Of a stretch of DNA of 64,000 bases, positions 48,229 to 56,439 are shown piece by piece (the stretch's first letter is position 1; every line of letters begins with the position of its first letter). The DNA comes from Xanthobacteraceae bacterium 501b (lineage in GTDB: Bacteria > Pseudomonadota > Alphaproteobacteria > Rhizobiales > Xanthobacteraceae), in assembly GCA_000378025.1 (NCBI GenBank), contig KB899087.1, forward strand, positions 3,038,001 through 3,102,000. The letters run 5' to 3'. The notes beneath the pieces are model-generated. The model saw nothing but the letters and a program-made list of their open reading frames with translations, made no database searches and was not told where the DNA came from. A program made the translations under genes and the position numbers.

Positions 48229-48969
48229 TCAACTGCCCGAAGGAGCAAAATCGGCCAGCCGGCCGCTATAGGCCTTGGCACGCGGCGCGGCATAGGCCCC
48301 GCTCTTCGAGGTGACGAGGCCGACCCGCACCAGCCCCTCGGCCAGCGCCACCGCGCTCGCCACGCCGTCGATGACAGGCACGCCATGCGCCTCGCCCAGC
48401 GCGCGGGCGAGATCGGCCATGCCGGCACAGCCGAGCACGATGGCGTCCGCCCGGTCCTCGCGCACCGCACGGCCGATTTCCTCGGAGATGCGGGCGTGCG
48501 CATCGGAGGCGGGGTCCTCCAGCTCCAGCACCGCCACTTCCGAGGCCCGCACACCGGCGCAGCGCCGTTCGAGCCCCGAGCGCAGCAGGTTGGCCTCGAT
48601 GACGGGGATGGAGCGCGACAGCGTCGTCACCACGCTGAAGCGATGGGCAATGAGGCTGGCGAAATGGAACCCCGCCTCACCGATGCCGACCACGGGCGCG
48701 CGGGCGAGGCTGCGGGCGGCATCAAGCCCGGTATCGTCGAAACAGGCGATGATGTGGGCATCGACGCCCAAAGCCTCCGCCTGCGCGATGGCCGCCAGCA
48801 GGCCGGGCAAGGCGAGGGCGTCGTCGTAGTGACCTTCGATCGAGGCCGGCCCCATCGTCGACGTCGCCGCGACGATCTCCGTTCCCGGCGCCGCCACCGC
48901 CCGCGCCGCCGCCGCGATCTTCTCGGTCATGGAGCGGGTGGTGTTCGGATTGACGAGATGGATGCGCAA
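48229..48969 (-). CDS. Asp/Glu (hydantoin-type) racemase
   Basis: 246 residues with a TTG start at 48969 (MRIHLVNPNTTRSMT is the normal family start; there is no good ribosome site, which leaves the start somewhat open). Two catalytic cysteines fit the racemase pair: HIIACFDDTG and IVLGCAGMADL. Hydantoin, allantoin and maleate members share this fold. With an amide-type ABC importer next door, racemisation of a hydantoin-like nitrogen compound is plausible. Confidence 0.82.
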   Translation of the reverse strand: MRIHLVNPNTTRSMTEKIAAAARAVAAPGTEIVAATSTMGPASIEGHYDDALALPGLLAAIAQAEALGVDAHIIACFDDTGLDAARSLARAPVVGIGEAGFHFASLIAHRFSVVTTLSRSIPVIEANLLRSGLERRCAGVRASEVAVLELEDPASDAHARISEEIGRAVREDRADAIVLGCAGMADLARALGEAHGVPVIDGVASAVALAEGLVRVGLVTSKSGAYAAPRAKAYSGRLADFAPSGS

Positions 48970-48985
48970 GGAGAAAGCCCGGGAA

Positions 48986-49777
48986 TTAGGTGAATCCGCA
49001 GACTTTTCTAGCACGACCCCGCATGCCGAGGGAACACATGCAGGCGCCTTCCCAGGCTGAGGCGCCGCCTTCGCTTTGCCTCCCGAGGACCTGCCGCAGC
49101 GACTTTTCGATCTGGCCGCCGCAATAGGCGGTGCCGTAGAGCTCGAACGATTTCTGCCGCAGCGCCGCAAGCGCAGGCACGGCCGCCACTCGCCGCGTCA
49201 GAGCCGCAAGGCAGGGCGCATGCGTCTCCAGCAATTCCTGGATGACCGGGAACCGGTCGCTCATGGTCGACCACAAGGTGCTGGTGACGATATCGGCCAC
49301 ACCGGGCTCGGCCGTGCCGAGCAGATAGCCACGTTCCTCGGTGAGGCCATAGCGAAGGCCGGTCGCCTCCCAGATCGTCATCCAGTGAACCAGCCGGGGG
49401 ATGAAGTCCTCCCACTTCGTCGGGGTCCACATCTGCCGCCCCCCGTCCAGCGTCACTTCGTCCAGCACGTCATTGGCGTCAATAACCACTTTCACCGTCA
49501 GGGCCCGCCGCCCCGCCTCATTCCCGATGAGTCCAAGCGTCTCGCCGAGATAGAGGGCGATGGCCGGCATCTGCGACAGGGCAAGGCCGGAACGGCGCTC
49601 AACGAGAACCGGCGGCCCCATGAAGGCGACCGGCTGACGCGCGGGCGGGCACTGCATCAGCGCCTCGATCTCGTCCGCCCCGTGCTCGTCCCAGCTCTTG
49701 CCGGCATAGGCCATAAGGGCGCGGATGAACTGACCGCGAAACGGGACCGGCCAGTAATAGAAATCATAGTCGCTCAC
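48986..49777 (-). CDS. glutathione S-transferase-like protein
   Basis: 263 residues from GTG 49777 (AAGGAG upstream; the ATG at 49906 is unlikely). Thioredoxin-like N-terminus (DYDFYYWPVPFRGQFIRALMAYAG, then PVLVERRSGLALSQMPAIALYLGE) and an all-helical C-terminal domain with GVADIVTSTLWSTM. The usual catalytic Ser/Cys/Tyr is not obvious. Stops 16 bases before the racemase start, so likely one operon. It is the last chromosomal gene before the prophage. Confidence 0.82.
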   Translation of the reverse strand: MSDYDFYYWPVPFRGQFIRALMAYAGKSWDEHGADEIEALMQCPPARQPVAFMGPPVLVERRSGLALSQMPAIALYLGETLGLIGNEAGRRALTVKVVIDANDVLDEVTLDGGRQMWTPTKWEDFIPRLVHWMTIWEATGLRYGLTEERGYLLGTAEPGVADIVTSTLWSTMSDRFPVIQELLETHAPCLAALTRRVAAVPALAALRQKSFELYGTAYCGGQIEKSLRQVLGRQSEGGASAWEGACMCSLGMRGRARKVCGFT

Positions 49778-49988
49778 TACCAGGGCTCCTTCGGTACGGT
49801 CCCCTCGCATAAACCCGCGGAACAGGCGTCGGTTCGACCGGACAGAGCCCCGCAAGCACGCCGGACCAATGCGTATAGATGGAGGGTAGGGGAAAGACAC
49901 CGACATGCCCGGTCATGCGACGCTTCGCATGGCCACTGCCGCCGCCAGACGTCGAGCGAGGCGGAGCGGCTCCATGCTGCAAAGAGAG

Positions 49989-50005
49989 TGGCTGGGGCGG
50001 GAGGA
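49989..50005 (-). other. attachment-site core: 3' end of tRNA-Gln
   Basis: On the minus strand TCCTCCCGCCCCAGCCA equals the T-arm end, acceptor strand, discriminator G and CCA of bacterial tRNA-Gln (whose 5' end is TGGGGCG). The rest of the tRNA is absent, so this is the displaced 3' fragment left on the host side, with the element to its right and the integrase immediately following. Confidence 0.7.
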
Positions 50006-50068
50006 CACTCCGATTCTACCTCTAGAACCCATATTCTATAAGGAAATCATTGCATTGGTGTAGCCGAT

Positions 50069-50091
50069 GGGTGTATTTGGTGGGTGTATTT
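50069..50091 (+). repeat. GGGTGTATTT tandem repeat upstream of the integrase
   Basis: GGGTGTATTT occurs at 50069-50078 and 50082-50091, 13 bases apart, in the AT-richer leader before the integrase. It may be an arm-type integrase binding site or an operator. The rest of the 345-base gap (49778-50122) holds the attachment core and nothing else recognised. Confidence 0.45.
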
Positions 50092-50122
50092 TCTTTCCCC
50101 AGCCACCCATTCGGAGCCCTCC

Positions 50123-51496
50123 ATGCGCTATGACCGAACGCATCTTGAGCAGCATCGGCGGCAATGGCGCGTCCGTATCGCGGTGCCCAAGGACATCCGA
50201 GCGACAATCGGTAAGCCCCATATCGTGGTGTCCTTGGGCACGGAGAGTCTGTCCGAAGCCGCCCGGTTGAAACACGCGGTCATCGCTGAAATCCGGCAGA
50301 CATTCGAGGAAGCGAGAGGCAGAGGTGTGAAGGCTCGGGATAGCCGCTTGCAGGAGGCTCTTCGCTGGAAGACCACTGAGGTGCTCGGGGACGTGCCCGA
50401 GGAAGAACGTGAGGGCCTCCTACGGGACCTGATTTATCAGCGCGCGGAGGCGATTGAAGCGAGCGATGGAGAGGCGGCCGCTGTCGAGTTCGCTTCTGTC
50501 GCGACGGGCGTCGCCACGCCTTTCCTGCCGCTGGTTGATCCGTGGCTTGATGAGCGGATCAGCATGAAGGCCCGGCAGAAGCACGACTACCGGCGCGCCA
50601 TCACCAAGTTCGCGGCCTTCTGCTCCGCGATTGAGGACGTGACCCGGCGCAAGGCAGGGCAGTACGTCACGGAGCACTTCACTCAGAAGGGCATCCATCC
50701 GAGGACGATCAACAAGGATGTGTCCTGCCTGTCCTCTTTTTGGCGATGGCTGGAGAAGCGCGGGTATGTCGAAGGCGACAATCCTTGGCGCGGACAGGGG
50801 GTAAACGAGCGAGACCTAGAGGTGGTGGCGACCACCAAGCGCCCCTTCACCGACGACGAGATAACGACCCTCATCAAGGGCACGGAACCTGCGACGATGC
50901 TGGGTGATGCCATCCGCATCGCCGCACTGTCAGGAATGAGGGTCTCGGAGATAGCGAAGCTGCGTGTGAAGGACGTGCGGGACGGCCTCTTCCACGTGCT
51001 CGACGCGAAAACCAAGGCTGGGAACCGCTTCGTTCCCATCCATCCCCTAACCGCCCCCCTCGTGACCGCGCGGACGGACGGAAAGGCACCCGAAGACCGC
51101 CTCTTCAGCGAGCTTCCGGCCATCAAGGAAGGCAGTGCCATCGAGCCCGGACAGGCCATCACCAAGCACTTCGGCCGCCTCAGGACGGCCCTCAAAGTGG
51201 ACGAGAAAGCCCCCGGCGCGCGCCAGAGCAATATCGACTTCCACTCCTTCCGCCGCTGGTTCATCACAAAGGCAGAGATGGCCGGACAGCCCCCGCACAT
51301 CATCTCCAGCGTGGTCGGACACGCCCGGCAGGGGATGACGCTGGGGACCTATTCAGGCGGCCCTAGTGTGAACCAGTTGCGGGCCTGCGTGGAGGCCGTG
51401 CAGTTCCCGAAGGAGAAGGAACGCCGTAAAGGGGGCGGCGCGACTGCCGAGGGCGAGCACGATATTCATGAACCCCGTGAGGACCAACATCAGTGA
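50123..51496 (+). CDS. phage tyrosine integrase
   Basis: 457 residues from ATG 50123 (GGAG six bases upstream; the frame runs to 50084). The catalytic set is complete: Arg273 (SGMRVSE), His374-x-x-Arg377 (HSFR), His400 (GHAR) and Tyr410 (GTYSGG). An N-terminal SAM-like core-binding part at about 150-230 and a basic DNA-arm domain before it. Located next to the tRNA-Gln fragment, it should catalyse integration of the element there. Confidence 0.93.
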   Translation: MRYDRTHLEQHRRQWRVRIAVPKDIRATIGKPHIVVSLGTESLSEAARLKHAVIAEIRQTFEEARGRGVKARDSRLQEALRWKTTEVLGDVPEEEREGLLRDLIYQRAEAIEASDGEAAAVEFASVATGVATPFLPLVDPWLDERISMKARQKHDYRRAITKFAAFCSAIEDVTRRKAGQYVTEHFTQKGIHPRTINKDVSCLSSFWRWLEKRGYVEGDNPWRGQGVNERDLEVVATTKRPFTDDEITTLIKGTEPATMLGDAIRIAALSGMRVSEIAKLRVKDVRDGLFHVLDAKTKAGNRFVPIHPLTAPLVTARTDGKAPEDRLFSELPAIKEGSAIEPGQAITKHFGRLRTALKVDEKAPGARQSNIDFHSFRRWFITKAEMAGQPPHIISSVVGHARQGMTLGTYSGGPSVNQLRACVEAVQFPKEKERRKGGGATAEGEHDIHEPREDQHQ

Positions 51497-51527
51497 TGCC
51501 CCGTCGTTCGCCTTCTTTGCATTCCGA

Positions 51528-52088
51528 TCAGTGACAGCCTGAATTGCTTAAAAGCGGCAACAAGTCTCCGTATCCCCATACCAATGGGCCAACGGCACCT
51601 ATGAGCGGCAATACGAAATATGGGTTGGACAGCGACAGGCGTTGCACGGGGCCACCGCTCAGATAGCCGTTAGGTTCGTGCCACTCAATGCAAGCGTAGA
51701 GAGCAGCCGCAGCAAACACGACAATTGCGCCTCCCCGCTGGAAATTTACGCTACATTCTGTGTTTAAAGCCCATACTACATGTACGGATAATGCAATCGT
51801 GCTAATCCAAAACGCCACGCGGGGCGCGAGGTAATTTACGGCCTTTCGCTTCATCCATGGGTACGTATCCGGCCGCATCCATTCCTTGACCACCTTGAAG
51901 GAAAGACCGAGCGTGAATGTAGCCTCGTGGGGTATCTTGGGATGCTTCACGTTGTTCACTTCCCGCATCCGCCCAGCGGGGAACCCATTTTCCACCGTGT
52001 TGTGCTCATGGGTAATATACCTCGCCAAACTCAAGCTGCCACAACACGAGCCTATGAAGACCACCCTCGGGGTTTCTCCCTGAGACAT
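51528..52088 (-). CDS. membrane protein of unknown function
   Basis: 186 residues; ATG 52088 overlaps the upstream stop as TGATG, indicating coupling. A soluble N-terminal ~85 residues (VVFIGSCCGSLSLARYITHEHN) are followed by two or three hydrophobic segments (FWISTIALSVHVVWA, IVVFAAAALYACIEW, YFVLPLIGAVGPLVWG). Composition is AT-richer than the neighbours. No family recognised; a superinfection-exclusion role is possible but unproven. Confidence 0.6.
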   Translation of the reverse strand: MSQGETPRVVFIGSCCGSLSLARYITHEHNTVENGFPAGRMREVNNVKHPKIPHEATFTLGLSFKVVKEWMRPDTYPWMKRKAVNYLAPRVAFWISTIALSVHVVWALNTECSVNFQRGGAIVVFAAAALYACIEWHEPNGYLSGGPVQRLSLSNPYFVLPLIGAVGPLVWGYGDLLPLLSNSGCH

Positions 52089-52666
52089 CACCTCCAGCTT
52101 GTCGCCTCCGCCCACTCCCGAGCCTCCTTCCGCTGCTTCGCCTGAACGCCCCGATACCGGCTGACGAGCTGCTGGGTGACATCAAGGATGACGGCCATGT
52201 CCTCTTGCGTCAGCCTCGGGAAATGGTCCGACAACCAGCACACGGCCTCCTGCACCGGCATATTCTCCCGACCACTGGACACCTGAAACTCCCTGAGGGC
52301 CGCCCCGGTCACCGCTACGGGTCCCCGCCCTCCCCGGTGGTTCAGCTTCGCGAGGGCATCAGCCCACCGCTCACGGAGCCATGCCTGCCCTGCCGGGCTG
52401 ATGACATCGAAGGGCGCGGCACCCTTCCTCCGTGGCTCGATCCGTCTCCCGAGCCCCTGCCGAACGGCCCAGGACGACATGCGGTGCCGCTGATGCGTCC
52501 CGCCGCCTTCGACACCCACGAAGTCCAGCTCACGCAGGACGGAGCGGACCTTCCGAGGGCCAACGCCCATGGCCTGCCCAAACTCCGTGACCGTGATCCA
52601 GTCGCCCTTGTTGATGGTGATGAGTTCGCCCGTGCGGCGGTCGAGAATTTCTTCCGTGTAGATCAA
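52088..52666 (-). CDS. phage winged-helix DNA-binding protein
   Basis: 192 residues with a TTG start at 52666 (GGAG upstream). Residues 18-50 (INKGDWITVTEFGQAMGVGPRKVRSVLREL) form a clear HTH. A second helical part lies near LTQEDMAVILDVTQQLVSRY, itself an HTH-like pattern. It lies downstream of the two T3/T7-like promoters at 52960-53040, so it should be expressed by phage polymerase if they function. A replication or regulatory role is likely; no named family. Confidence 0.65.
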   Translation of the reverse strand: MIYTEEILDRRTGELITINKGDWITVTEFGQAMGVGPRKVRSVLRELDFVGVEGGGTHQRHRMSSWAVRQGLGRRIEPRRKGAAPFDVISPAGQAWLRERWADALAKLNHRGGRGPVAVTGAALREFQVSSGRENMPVQEAVCWLSDHFPRLTQEDMAVILDVTQQLVSRYRGVQAKQRKEAREWAEATSWR

Positions 52667-52959
52667 GGCATGTGTCTCCGTTCCCGCGCCGCAGTGAGGG
52701 CGAGCGGGTGTAGGCGGCCGGCAAGGGCCGCTCTGGTGGCTGTGATGGTGAGGTGAAGGCGCCCCGAGGCCGCGATGAGGGGGGCCGTGAGGGGCACGCG
52801 AGGGGACCGTTGGGCCGCCTCAAAAATAGATAGACGCCCCCTCACACGCCCACGAACGAATATCCCCGCGAGGCCCTTGGCGGGTCCGGGTTGAGGTCGT
52901 TCATGTTGTGCGAGGGGGCGCTTAGGGGCGGCAGGGAGTCGGCCCTGCGCTGGCCTCGG

Positions 52960-52985
52960 GTCTTCCTATAGTGGGGGCTTAGCGG
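52960..52985 (-). promoter_or_regulatory. T3/T7-like phage promoter copy A
   Basis: Minus strand: CTAAGCCCCCACTATAGGAAGA. The CACTATAGG core with G-G start and purine leader matches T7/SP6 promoters; the CTAA upstream part matches T3-type promoters and the three other copies here. It points toward the gene at 52088-52666. Confidence 0.6.
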
Positions 52986-53016
52986 CCCTCCACGCGGCGC
53001 CCTGAGGTCGCTGGGG

Positions 53017-53040
53017 GCTTCCTATAGTGAGGGGTTGGCC
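53017..53040 (-). promoter_or_regulatory. T3/T7-like phage promoter copy B
   Basis: Minus strand: CCAACCCCTCACTATAGGAAG. The 11-mer CTCACTATAGG is identical to the T7 late promoter core (-9 to +2), and AACCC before it matches T3. Initiation would be near 53022. Copy A lies 56 bases downstream. Confidence 0.65.
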
Positions 53041-53059
53041 GGGCATCGCGCCGGCCGGC

Positions 53060-53515
53060 TCACTCCTCCCAAGGCAGCCCTTCAGCCGGGGCTTCCGGGG
53101 CCACTTCGGCCACCGGCTTGGGCTTCCGCTTCGGGGCGCCGTTCTCCATCACGACCGCCATCCACGGGCCGAAGGTCTTCACCTTCTTCGCGGCGGCACC
53201 CGCCACCAGTTCGTCCAGCCCGGCGCGGGTGAGGAAGGTGGCTTTGGAGAAGGTTGGCTCCGGGCGACCCTCCGTGGTGTCAAAGTCCTCGCGGGTGAGC
53301 GTGATGCGGTTCGCATCGGAGACCTTGAGGCCCGCGAGGATGGGCCGAGCGCCGTTCGGGGGCTTCGGGGTGTAGCCGATGGCAAGGAGGACATCGTGCG
53401 CCATGAGCATGCGGCCGTGGGCGGGGTGCCGGGTGGCCCGGATGGTCTTTCCCTCGAACCGCAAGGCGGCGAGGATGGGGGACGTAGGGGCGTGCGCAGG
53501 GGTGGCATCGGTCAT
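53060..53515 (-). CDS. Bro-N domain phage protein (antirepressor-like)
   Basis: 151 residues. The pattern LRFEGKTIRATRHPAHGRMLMAHDVLLAIGY and the later TFLTRAGLDELVAGAAAKKVKTFGPWM correspond to the N-terminal Bro domain found in phage antirepressors and DNA-binding proteins. The C-terminal 30 residues are Pro/Ala/Glu-rich with no second domain. It reads leftward into the promoter region at 52960-53040. Confidence 0.68.
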   Translation of the reverse strand: MTDATPAHAPTSPILAALRFEGKTIRATRHPAHGRMLMAHDVLLAIGYTPKPPNGARPILAGLKVSDANRITLTREDFDTTEGRPEPTFSKATFLTRAGLDELVAGAAAKKVKTFGPWMAVVMENGAPKRKPKPVAEVAPEAPAEGLPWEE

Positions 53516-53535
53516 GATGCGGTGGTCTCTTTTTT

Positions 53536-54033
53536 GTGGGGCGGGTGGAAGTGGAAGAGCTGGACGACAATGAAGAGCTGAGTTTGGTCATTCCGCTCAG
53601 GCTGAAGGCGGCAATCGCGGATGCCCTCAATCTTCACGGGCACTTAGAAAACCTAGCAGTGGAGCTTCTCTGGACGCTCAATTCGCCATCCGAGAAAGCG
53701 ATGAAGAGCATCGCCAATAATACGCCGAACAGGAATTTCGCCGCCCTAAGGGAGGCTATTGAAGCACGTGGCGGGCCCGTCCCGGACGGCATGTGGAATA
53801 CCCTCGCGCAGCTTCGCAAGGACCGGAATTTGATCGCGCACGGGCATTGGTCTGTCGTGCGCGGAAATGAGCCGCACGTGGTTTGGCGACAGTTTGAAAT
53901 GGGGAATGCCGAGACGGCCGTAGCAGTCGGCTACCCCTATGAACGGTTCGCATGGTTCATGCGGAATGCAATTCAGTTTGTCCGCATGTTTGCGGACCTA
54001 AAGCGCCACCTCGACGACGATATGTCCTCATAG
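53536..54033 (+). CDS. HEPN-like protein (RNLIAH motif)
   Basis: 165 residues from GTG 53536; starts at 53545 or 53551 are also possible and no ribosome site decides. It is mostly helical. The segment LRKDRNLIAHGHWSV carries RNLIAH, the R-x4-H motif of HEPN domains, many of which are RNases in toxin or abortive-infection systems. AT-richer than its neighbours. It is transcribed away from the Bro-N gene, with only 20 bases between them. Confidence 0.62.
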   Translation: MGRVEVEELDDNEELSLVIPLRLKAAIADALNLHGHLENLAVELLWTLNSPSEKAMKSIANNTPNRNFAALREAIEARGGPVPDGMWNTLAQLRKDRNLIAHGHWSVVRGNEPHVVWRQFEMGNAETAVAVGYPYERFAWFMRNAIQFVRMFADLKRHLDDDMSS

Positions 54034-54084
54034 GTATGCCCTAGCGTACACCTCTCGGAGGCCCTGAAACTCCGTCCGCTGGGG

Positions 54085-54113
54085 TTGACATCGAGTCTGC
54101 GTACATCTTATCT
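54085..54113 (+). promoter_or_regulatory. sigma70-type promoter for the serine recombinase
   Basis: TTGACA at 54085-54090, a 17-base spacer and TTATCT at 54108-54113, an unusually good bacterial promoter for this GC-rich DNA. It lies 35 bases before the recombinase start. TCTGCG-ACATC occurs twice in and just after it (54095 and 54111), a possible operator. Confidence 0.6.
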
Positions 54114-54147
54114 GCGGACATCACCCTTGCCGACACCGGAGAGGCCG

Positions 54148-54786
54148 ATGTCCACCATCCTCTACGCCCGCGTCTCGACTGCCGACCAAACCCTCAGCCA
54201 CCAGCGCACGCACGCCGAAGCGGCCGGCTACAGCTTCGACATGGTGATTGCCGATGACGGCGTGTCGGGCGTCTCCGTGCCCCTCAGGGAGCGCCCCGAG
54301 GGCCGGAGGCTGTTCGACGTGCTGCGCTCCGGGGACACGCTCGTGGTCCGCTGGGTGGACCGCCTCGGGCGCAACTACGCCGATGTCACCGAGACCATCC
54401 GCGAGTTCATGCGCCGGGGCGTGGTGGTGAAGACCATCATCAACGCCATGACCTTCGACGGGGCCACCAAGGACCCCGTGCAGATGGCCGTGAGAGACGC
54501 CCTGATAGGCTTCATGGCGGCCACTGCTCAGGCGCAGGCAGAGGCGACCAAGGAGGCGCAGAAGGCCGGCATCGCCCACGCCAAGGCCGCTGAGGGGGCG
54601 ACGAAGTACAAGGGGCGGAAGCCGACCTTCAGCCGGGAGCAGTTCACCCGCGTGGCTGAGATGCTGGCGCAGGGCGCGGGTGTGAGCGACGTGTCGAAAC
54701 ACACGGGCCTCACCCGACAGACGGTCTACCGGATCAAGGACGACCCGGCCGGACAGGCGAAGGCGCTGGAGGCATGGGGCCTCTGA
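54148..54786 (+). CDS. serine recombinase (resolvase/invertase)
   Basis: 212 residues from ATG 54148 (GGAGAGG upstream). Catalytic N-terminus with ILYARVSTADQTLSHQ, whose Ser is the nucleophile, then GVSGVSVPLRERPEGRRL, DTLVVRWVDRLGRNYADV, and a C-terminal HTH (FTRVAEMLAQGAGVSDVSKHTGLTRQTVYRI). It may invert a segment or resolve multimers; no obvious paired recombination sites were seen nearby. Its end overlaps the convergent VanZ-like gene by 53 bases. Confidence 0.92.
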   Translation: MSTILYARVSTADQTLSHQRTHAEAAGYSFDMVIADDGVSGVSVPLRERPEGRRLFDVLRSGDTLVVRWVDRLGRNYADVTETIREFMRRGVVVKTIINAMTFDGATKDPVQMAVRDALIGFMAATAQAQAEATKEAQKAGIAHAKAAEGATKYKGRKPTFSREQFTRVAEMLAQGAGVSDVSKHTGLTRQTVYRIKDDPAGQAKALEAWGL

Positions 54787-55201
54787 GGCGGGGCAGGCTG
54801 CCGAGGCGCTCGCTGTACTGCCGGCGCCCATAGCTGATGATGCGGGCCGCCACCGTGCCCATGAGGAGGCCGGCAAGCGCCCCTCCACCGCTCATGAGGA
54901 AGTCGCTCCATGTGGTGGAGCGGCCGGGCGAGAGCTGCTGAAGCACCTCCATGAGCCCGCCAAGGCCGACCAAGGCGAGACCCGCGAGCATCAGCACCGC
55001 GCCCCTGCCTCGGAAAGCGAGCGCCATCAGACCACCCGTGCCCCAATAGGCGATGAAGTGGTCGGTGCCATCGGGAATGCCCGTGCGCGGCATCTCCTGA
55101 GCGGGAAGCAGGGAGAGAACCACGATGATGAAGACGCACGCGAACGCCGCTGCATAGAGGAGACGATTGACGGCGGGCGGCACGGGGGCGGGTTTGCTCA
55201 T
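54734..55201 (-). CDS. VanZ-like membrane protein
   Basis: 155 residues from ATG 55201 (ATG 55219 also possible). Four hydrophobic segments with the VanZ pattern TDHFIAYWGTGGLMALAF, GGLMEVLQQLSPGRSTTWSDFLMSGGGALAGLL. In other bacteria VanZ modestly alters teicoplanin resistance; in phage its role is unknown, perhaps a cell-envelope change. The Pro/Arg-rich tail overlaps the recombinase end. Confidence 0.78.
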   Translation of the reverse strand: MSKPAPVPPAVNRLLYAAAFACVFIIVVLSLLPAQEMPRTGIPDGTDHFIAYWGTGGLMALAFRGRGAVLMLAGLALVGLGGLMEVLQQLSPGRSTTWSDFLMSGGGALAGLLMGTVAARIISYGRRQYSERLGSLPRLRGPMPPAPSPVRPGRP

Positions 55202-55589
55202 GCCTGCCGCATACAACATCGCCTCACCGAATGCAGGGCGACGCTCATCACAAGGACCGGAGCTATCGCCGTCTCTCCTAGCCGGTGGGAGCGCCTCTGA
55301 GACGGGGTTGATGGTGGGGGCCATCTCCGAGAACCCTCTCCGGCCGGCATGAGCGCCCCATAGGCAGGAACCTTCCCTCCCTATACTGGACCCGTAAGGC
55401 CTCGCTCGGGGGACGCGCACGCGCGCTCTCTAGGGACGGCTCTGCTCCATATACAGGAGGCATAATTTCCGATGAGAAATAAGTGGGTTATGAGTGGTGC
55501 CTGTTTCGGGCTCGTTGAGTTGCTCAAGGTGATGGTCTCGCGGTTTGCCGAGGTCTATTACCCGCGCCCGCAACACGGCCAGAAATGAT
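55202..55589. other. gap holding a small ORF and a promoter-like element
   Basis: About 390 bases between VanZ and the DUF2293-like gene. The minus strand at 55372-55399 contains CAGTATAGGGAGGG, a weaker likeness to the phage promoters upstream of VanZ. A plus-strand 38-codon frame lies at 55472-55588. Nothing else recognised. Confidence 0.35.
55472..55588 (+). CDS. possible 38-residue small protein
   Basis: ATG 55472 follows AGGAGG by 11 bases, longer than ideal. The peptide (MRNKWVMSGACFGLVELLKVMVSRF, then a Tyr/Pro-rich end) is amphipathic and basic. It lies opposite the surrounding minus-strand genes. Could be a real small phage protein or chance. Confidence 0.3.
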   Translation: MRNKWVMSGACFGLVELLKVMVSRFAEVYYPRPQHGQK

Positions 55590-56102
55590 CTAGGCCGGCT
55601 TCTGCCGCTCCAGCCATCCCCTCAGATACTCAGCAATGGCCGCGTTCTGCGTAGCGATGACGCCCGCATTGTCCTTCCGCTTGCCCTTCTTCCGGCGCCG
55701 CTCCCTGAGCTGCCTGCGGAGCTGGACATAGCCCTCATCGGTCTCAGCCGAGCCCTGCCGCCAGCGGTTCGCCATGTCCTCCACCTCCTGCGCCACGACC
55801 ATCCGGGCCTCCTCGCGCGTGAGCCCCTCATTGCCGCCGTTGATCCGCAAGAGGCGCTCATAGTCCGTGCATTCGTGCCGCACGTAGTTGCTCACGAGAA
55901 TGCCTGCGACTTCCCCGAGGCGACCGTAATGGCCCTTGTTCCGGGCGCGTCTGAGTATCCTGCGGCGCGTCCTGTAGCCCGCTGAAGGGTACATGGCAGC
56001 GAGATAGGTGCGGAGCTGGTCGAGAAACGCTTCGCGCTGCTCGGGGGTGGGCTCGGTCGGCGCGCGTTGGGGCTGGGCTTCGGCTGGCGTGTCGGGTGTC
56101 AT
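55590..56102 (-). CDS. DUF2293-like phage protein
   Basis: 170 residues. The core VSNYVRHECTDYERLLRINGG followed by LTREEARMVVAQEVEDMANRW matches the pattern of DUF2293 (RHxxTxYxxLL...AR..V). The tail is highly basic (RRQLRERRRKKGKRKD). A nucleic-acid role is likely from charge. No function is established. Confidence 0.6.
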   Translation of the reverse strand: MTPDTPAEAQPQRAPTEPTPEQREAFLDQLRTYLAAMYPSAGYRTRRRILRRARNKGHYGRLGEVAGILVSNYVRHECTDYERLLRINGGNEGLTREEARMVVAQEVEDMANRWRQGSAETDEGYVQLRRQLRERRRKKGKRKDNAGVIATQNAAIAEYLRGWLERQKPA

Positions 56103-56439
56103 GATGCCCGCGAGGATGCCGCGCGAGGCGGTTCCGAGGAAGGCGCTCAGGGCGAGTCAGATTGACTCACCAGCGGCCGGGAGCGGCGTTCGGCAGAGTG
56201 TGGGGCGGCGGGACTGAGCGGCCATGTAGGGGCCTCGCGGGGGCGCCCGTGAAGGGGACGGAATGCGGGACTGAAGGCCCCCGAGGGGGGAATCGCGGCT
56301 TTGTTCTATTTCAGATGGGCGCACGAATTTTACCAAGGAAATATTTTGGTCACCACCGGAGCCGGGAGGCGTTAGCGAGAGGCGACCTGACAATCGGAAA
56401 CTAAACCTACAGAAACCTACAATAAAATACGAACTAATA
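56103..56439. other. composition boundary, no gene
   Basis: The left part to about 56320 is high-GC phage DNA with G-rich runs; from about 56320 the sequence turns abruptly AT-rich, marking the left edge of the kinase cassette. No ribosome sites with good open frames. Confidence 0.45.

Larger units (their letters stand above)
52667..53059. other. gene-free phage control region
   Basis: About 390 bases between the Bro-N gene and the wHTH gene on the minus strand. It contains the two phage-type promoters and GC-rich, G-run-rich spacer. Open frames in it lack ribosome sites. Confidence 0.5.

Noticed and set aside
49981-50040. Complete tRNA gene at the element edge
   Set aside because: Only the last 17 bases match tRNA-Gln; no anticodon arm or D arm can be folded.
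50084-50122. Upstream extension of the integrase frame
   Set aside because: No ribosome site at 50084, while ATG 50123 has GGAG at good distance and a normal integrase start.
55372-55399. Fifth phage promoter upstream of VanZ
   Set aside because: TATAGGGAGG matches the start region but the upstream CTCAC part is shifted and altered, so it is not listed as a promoter.
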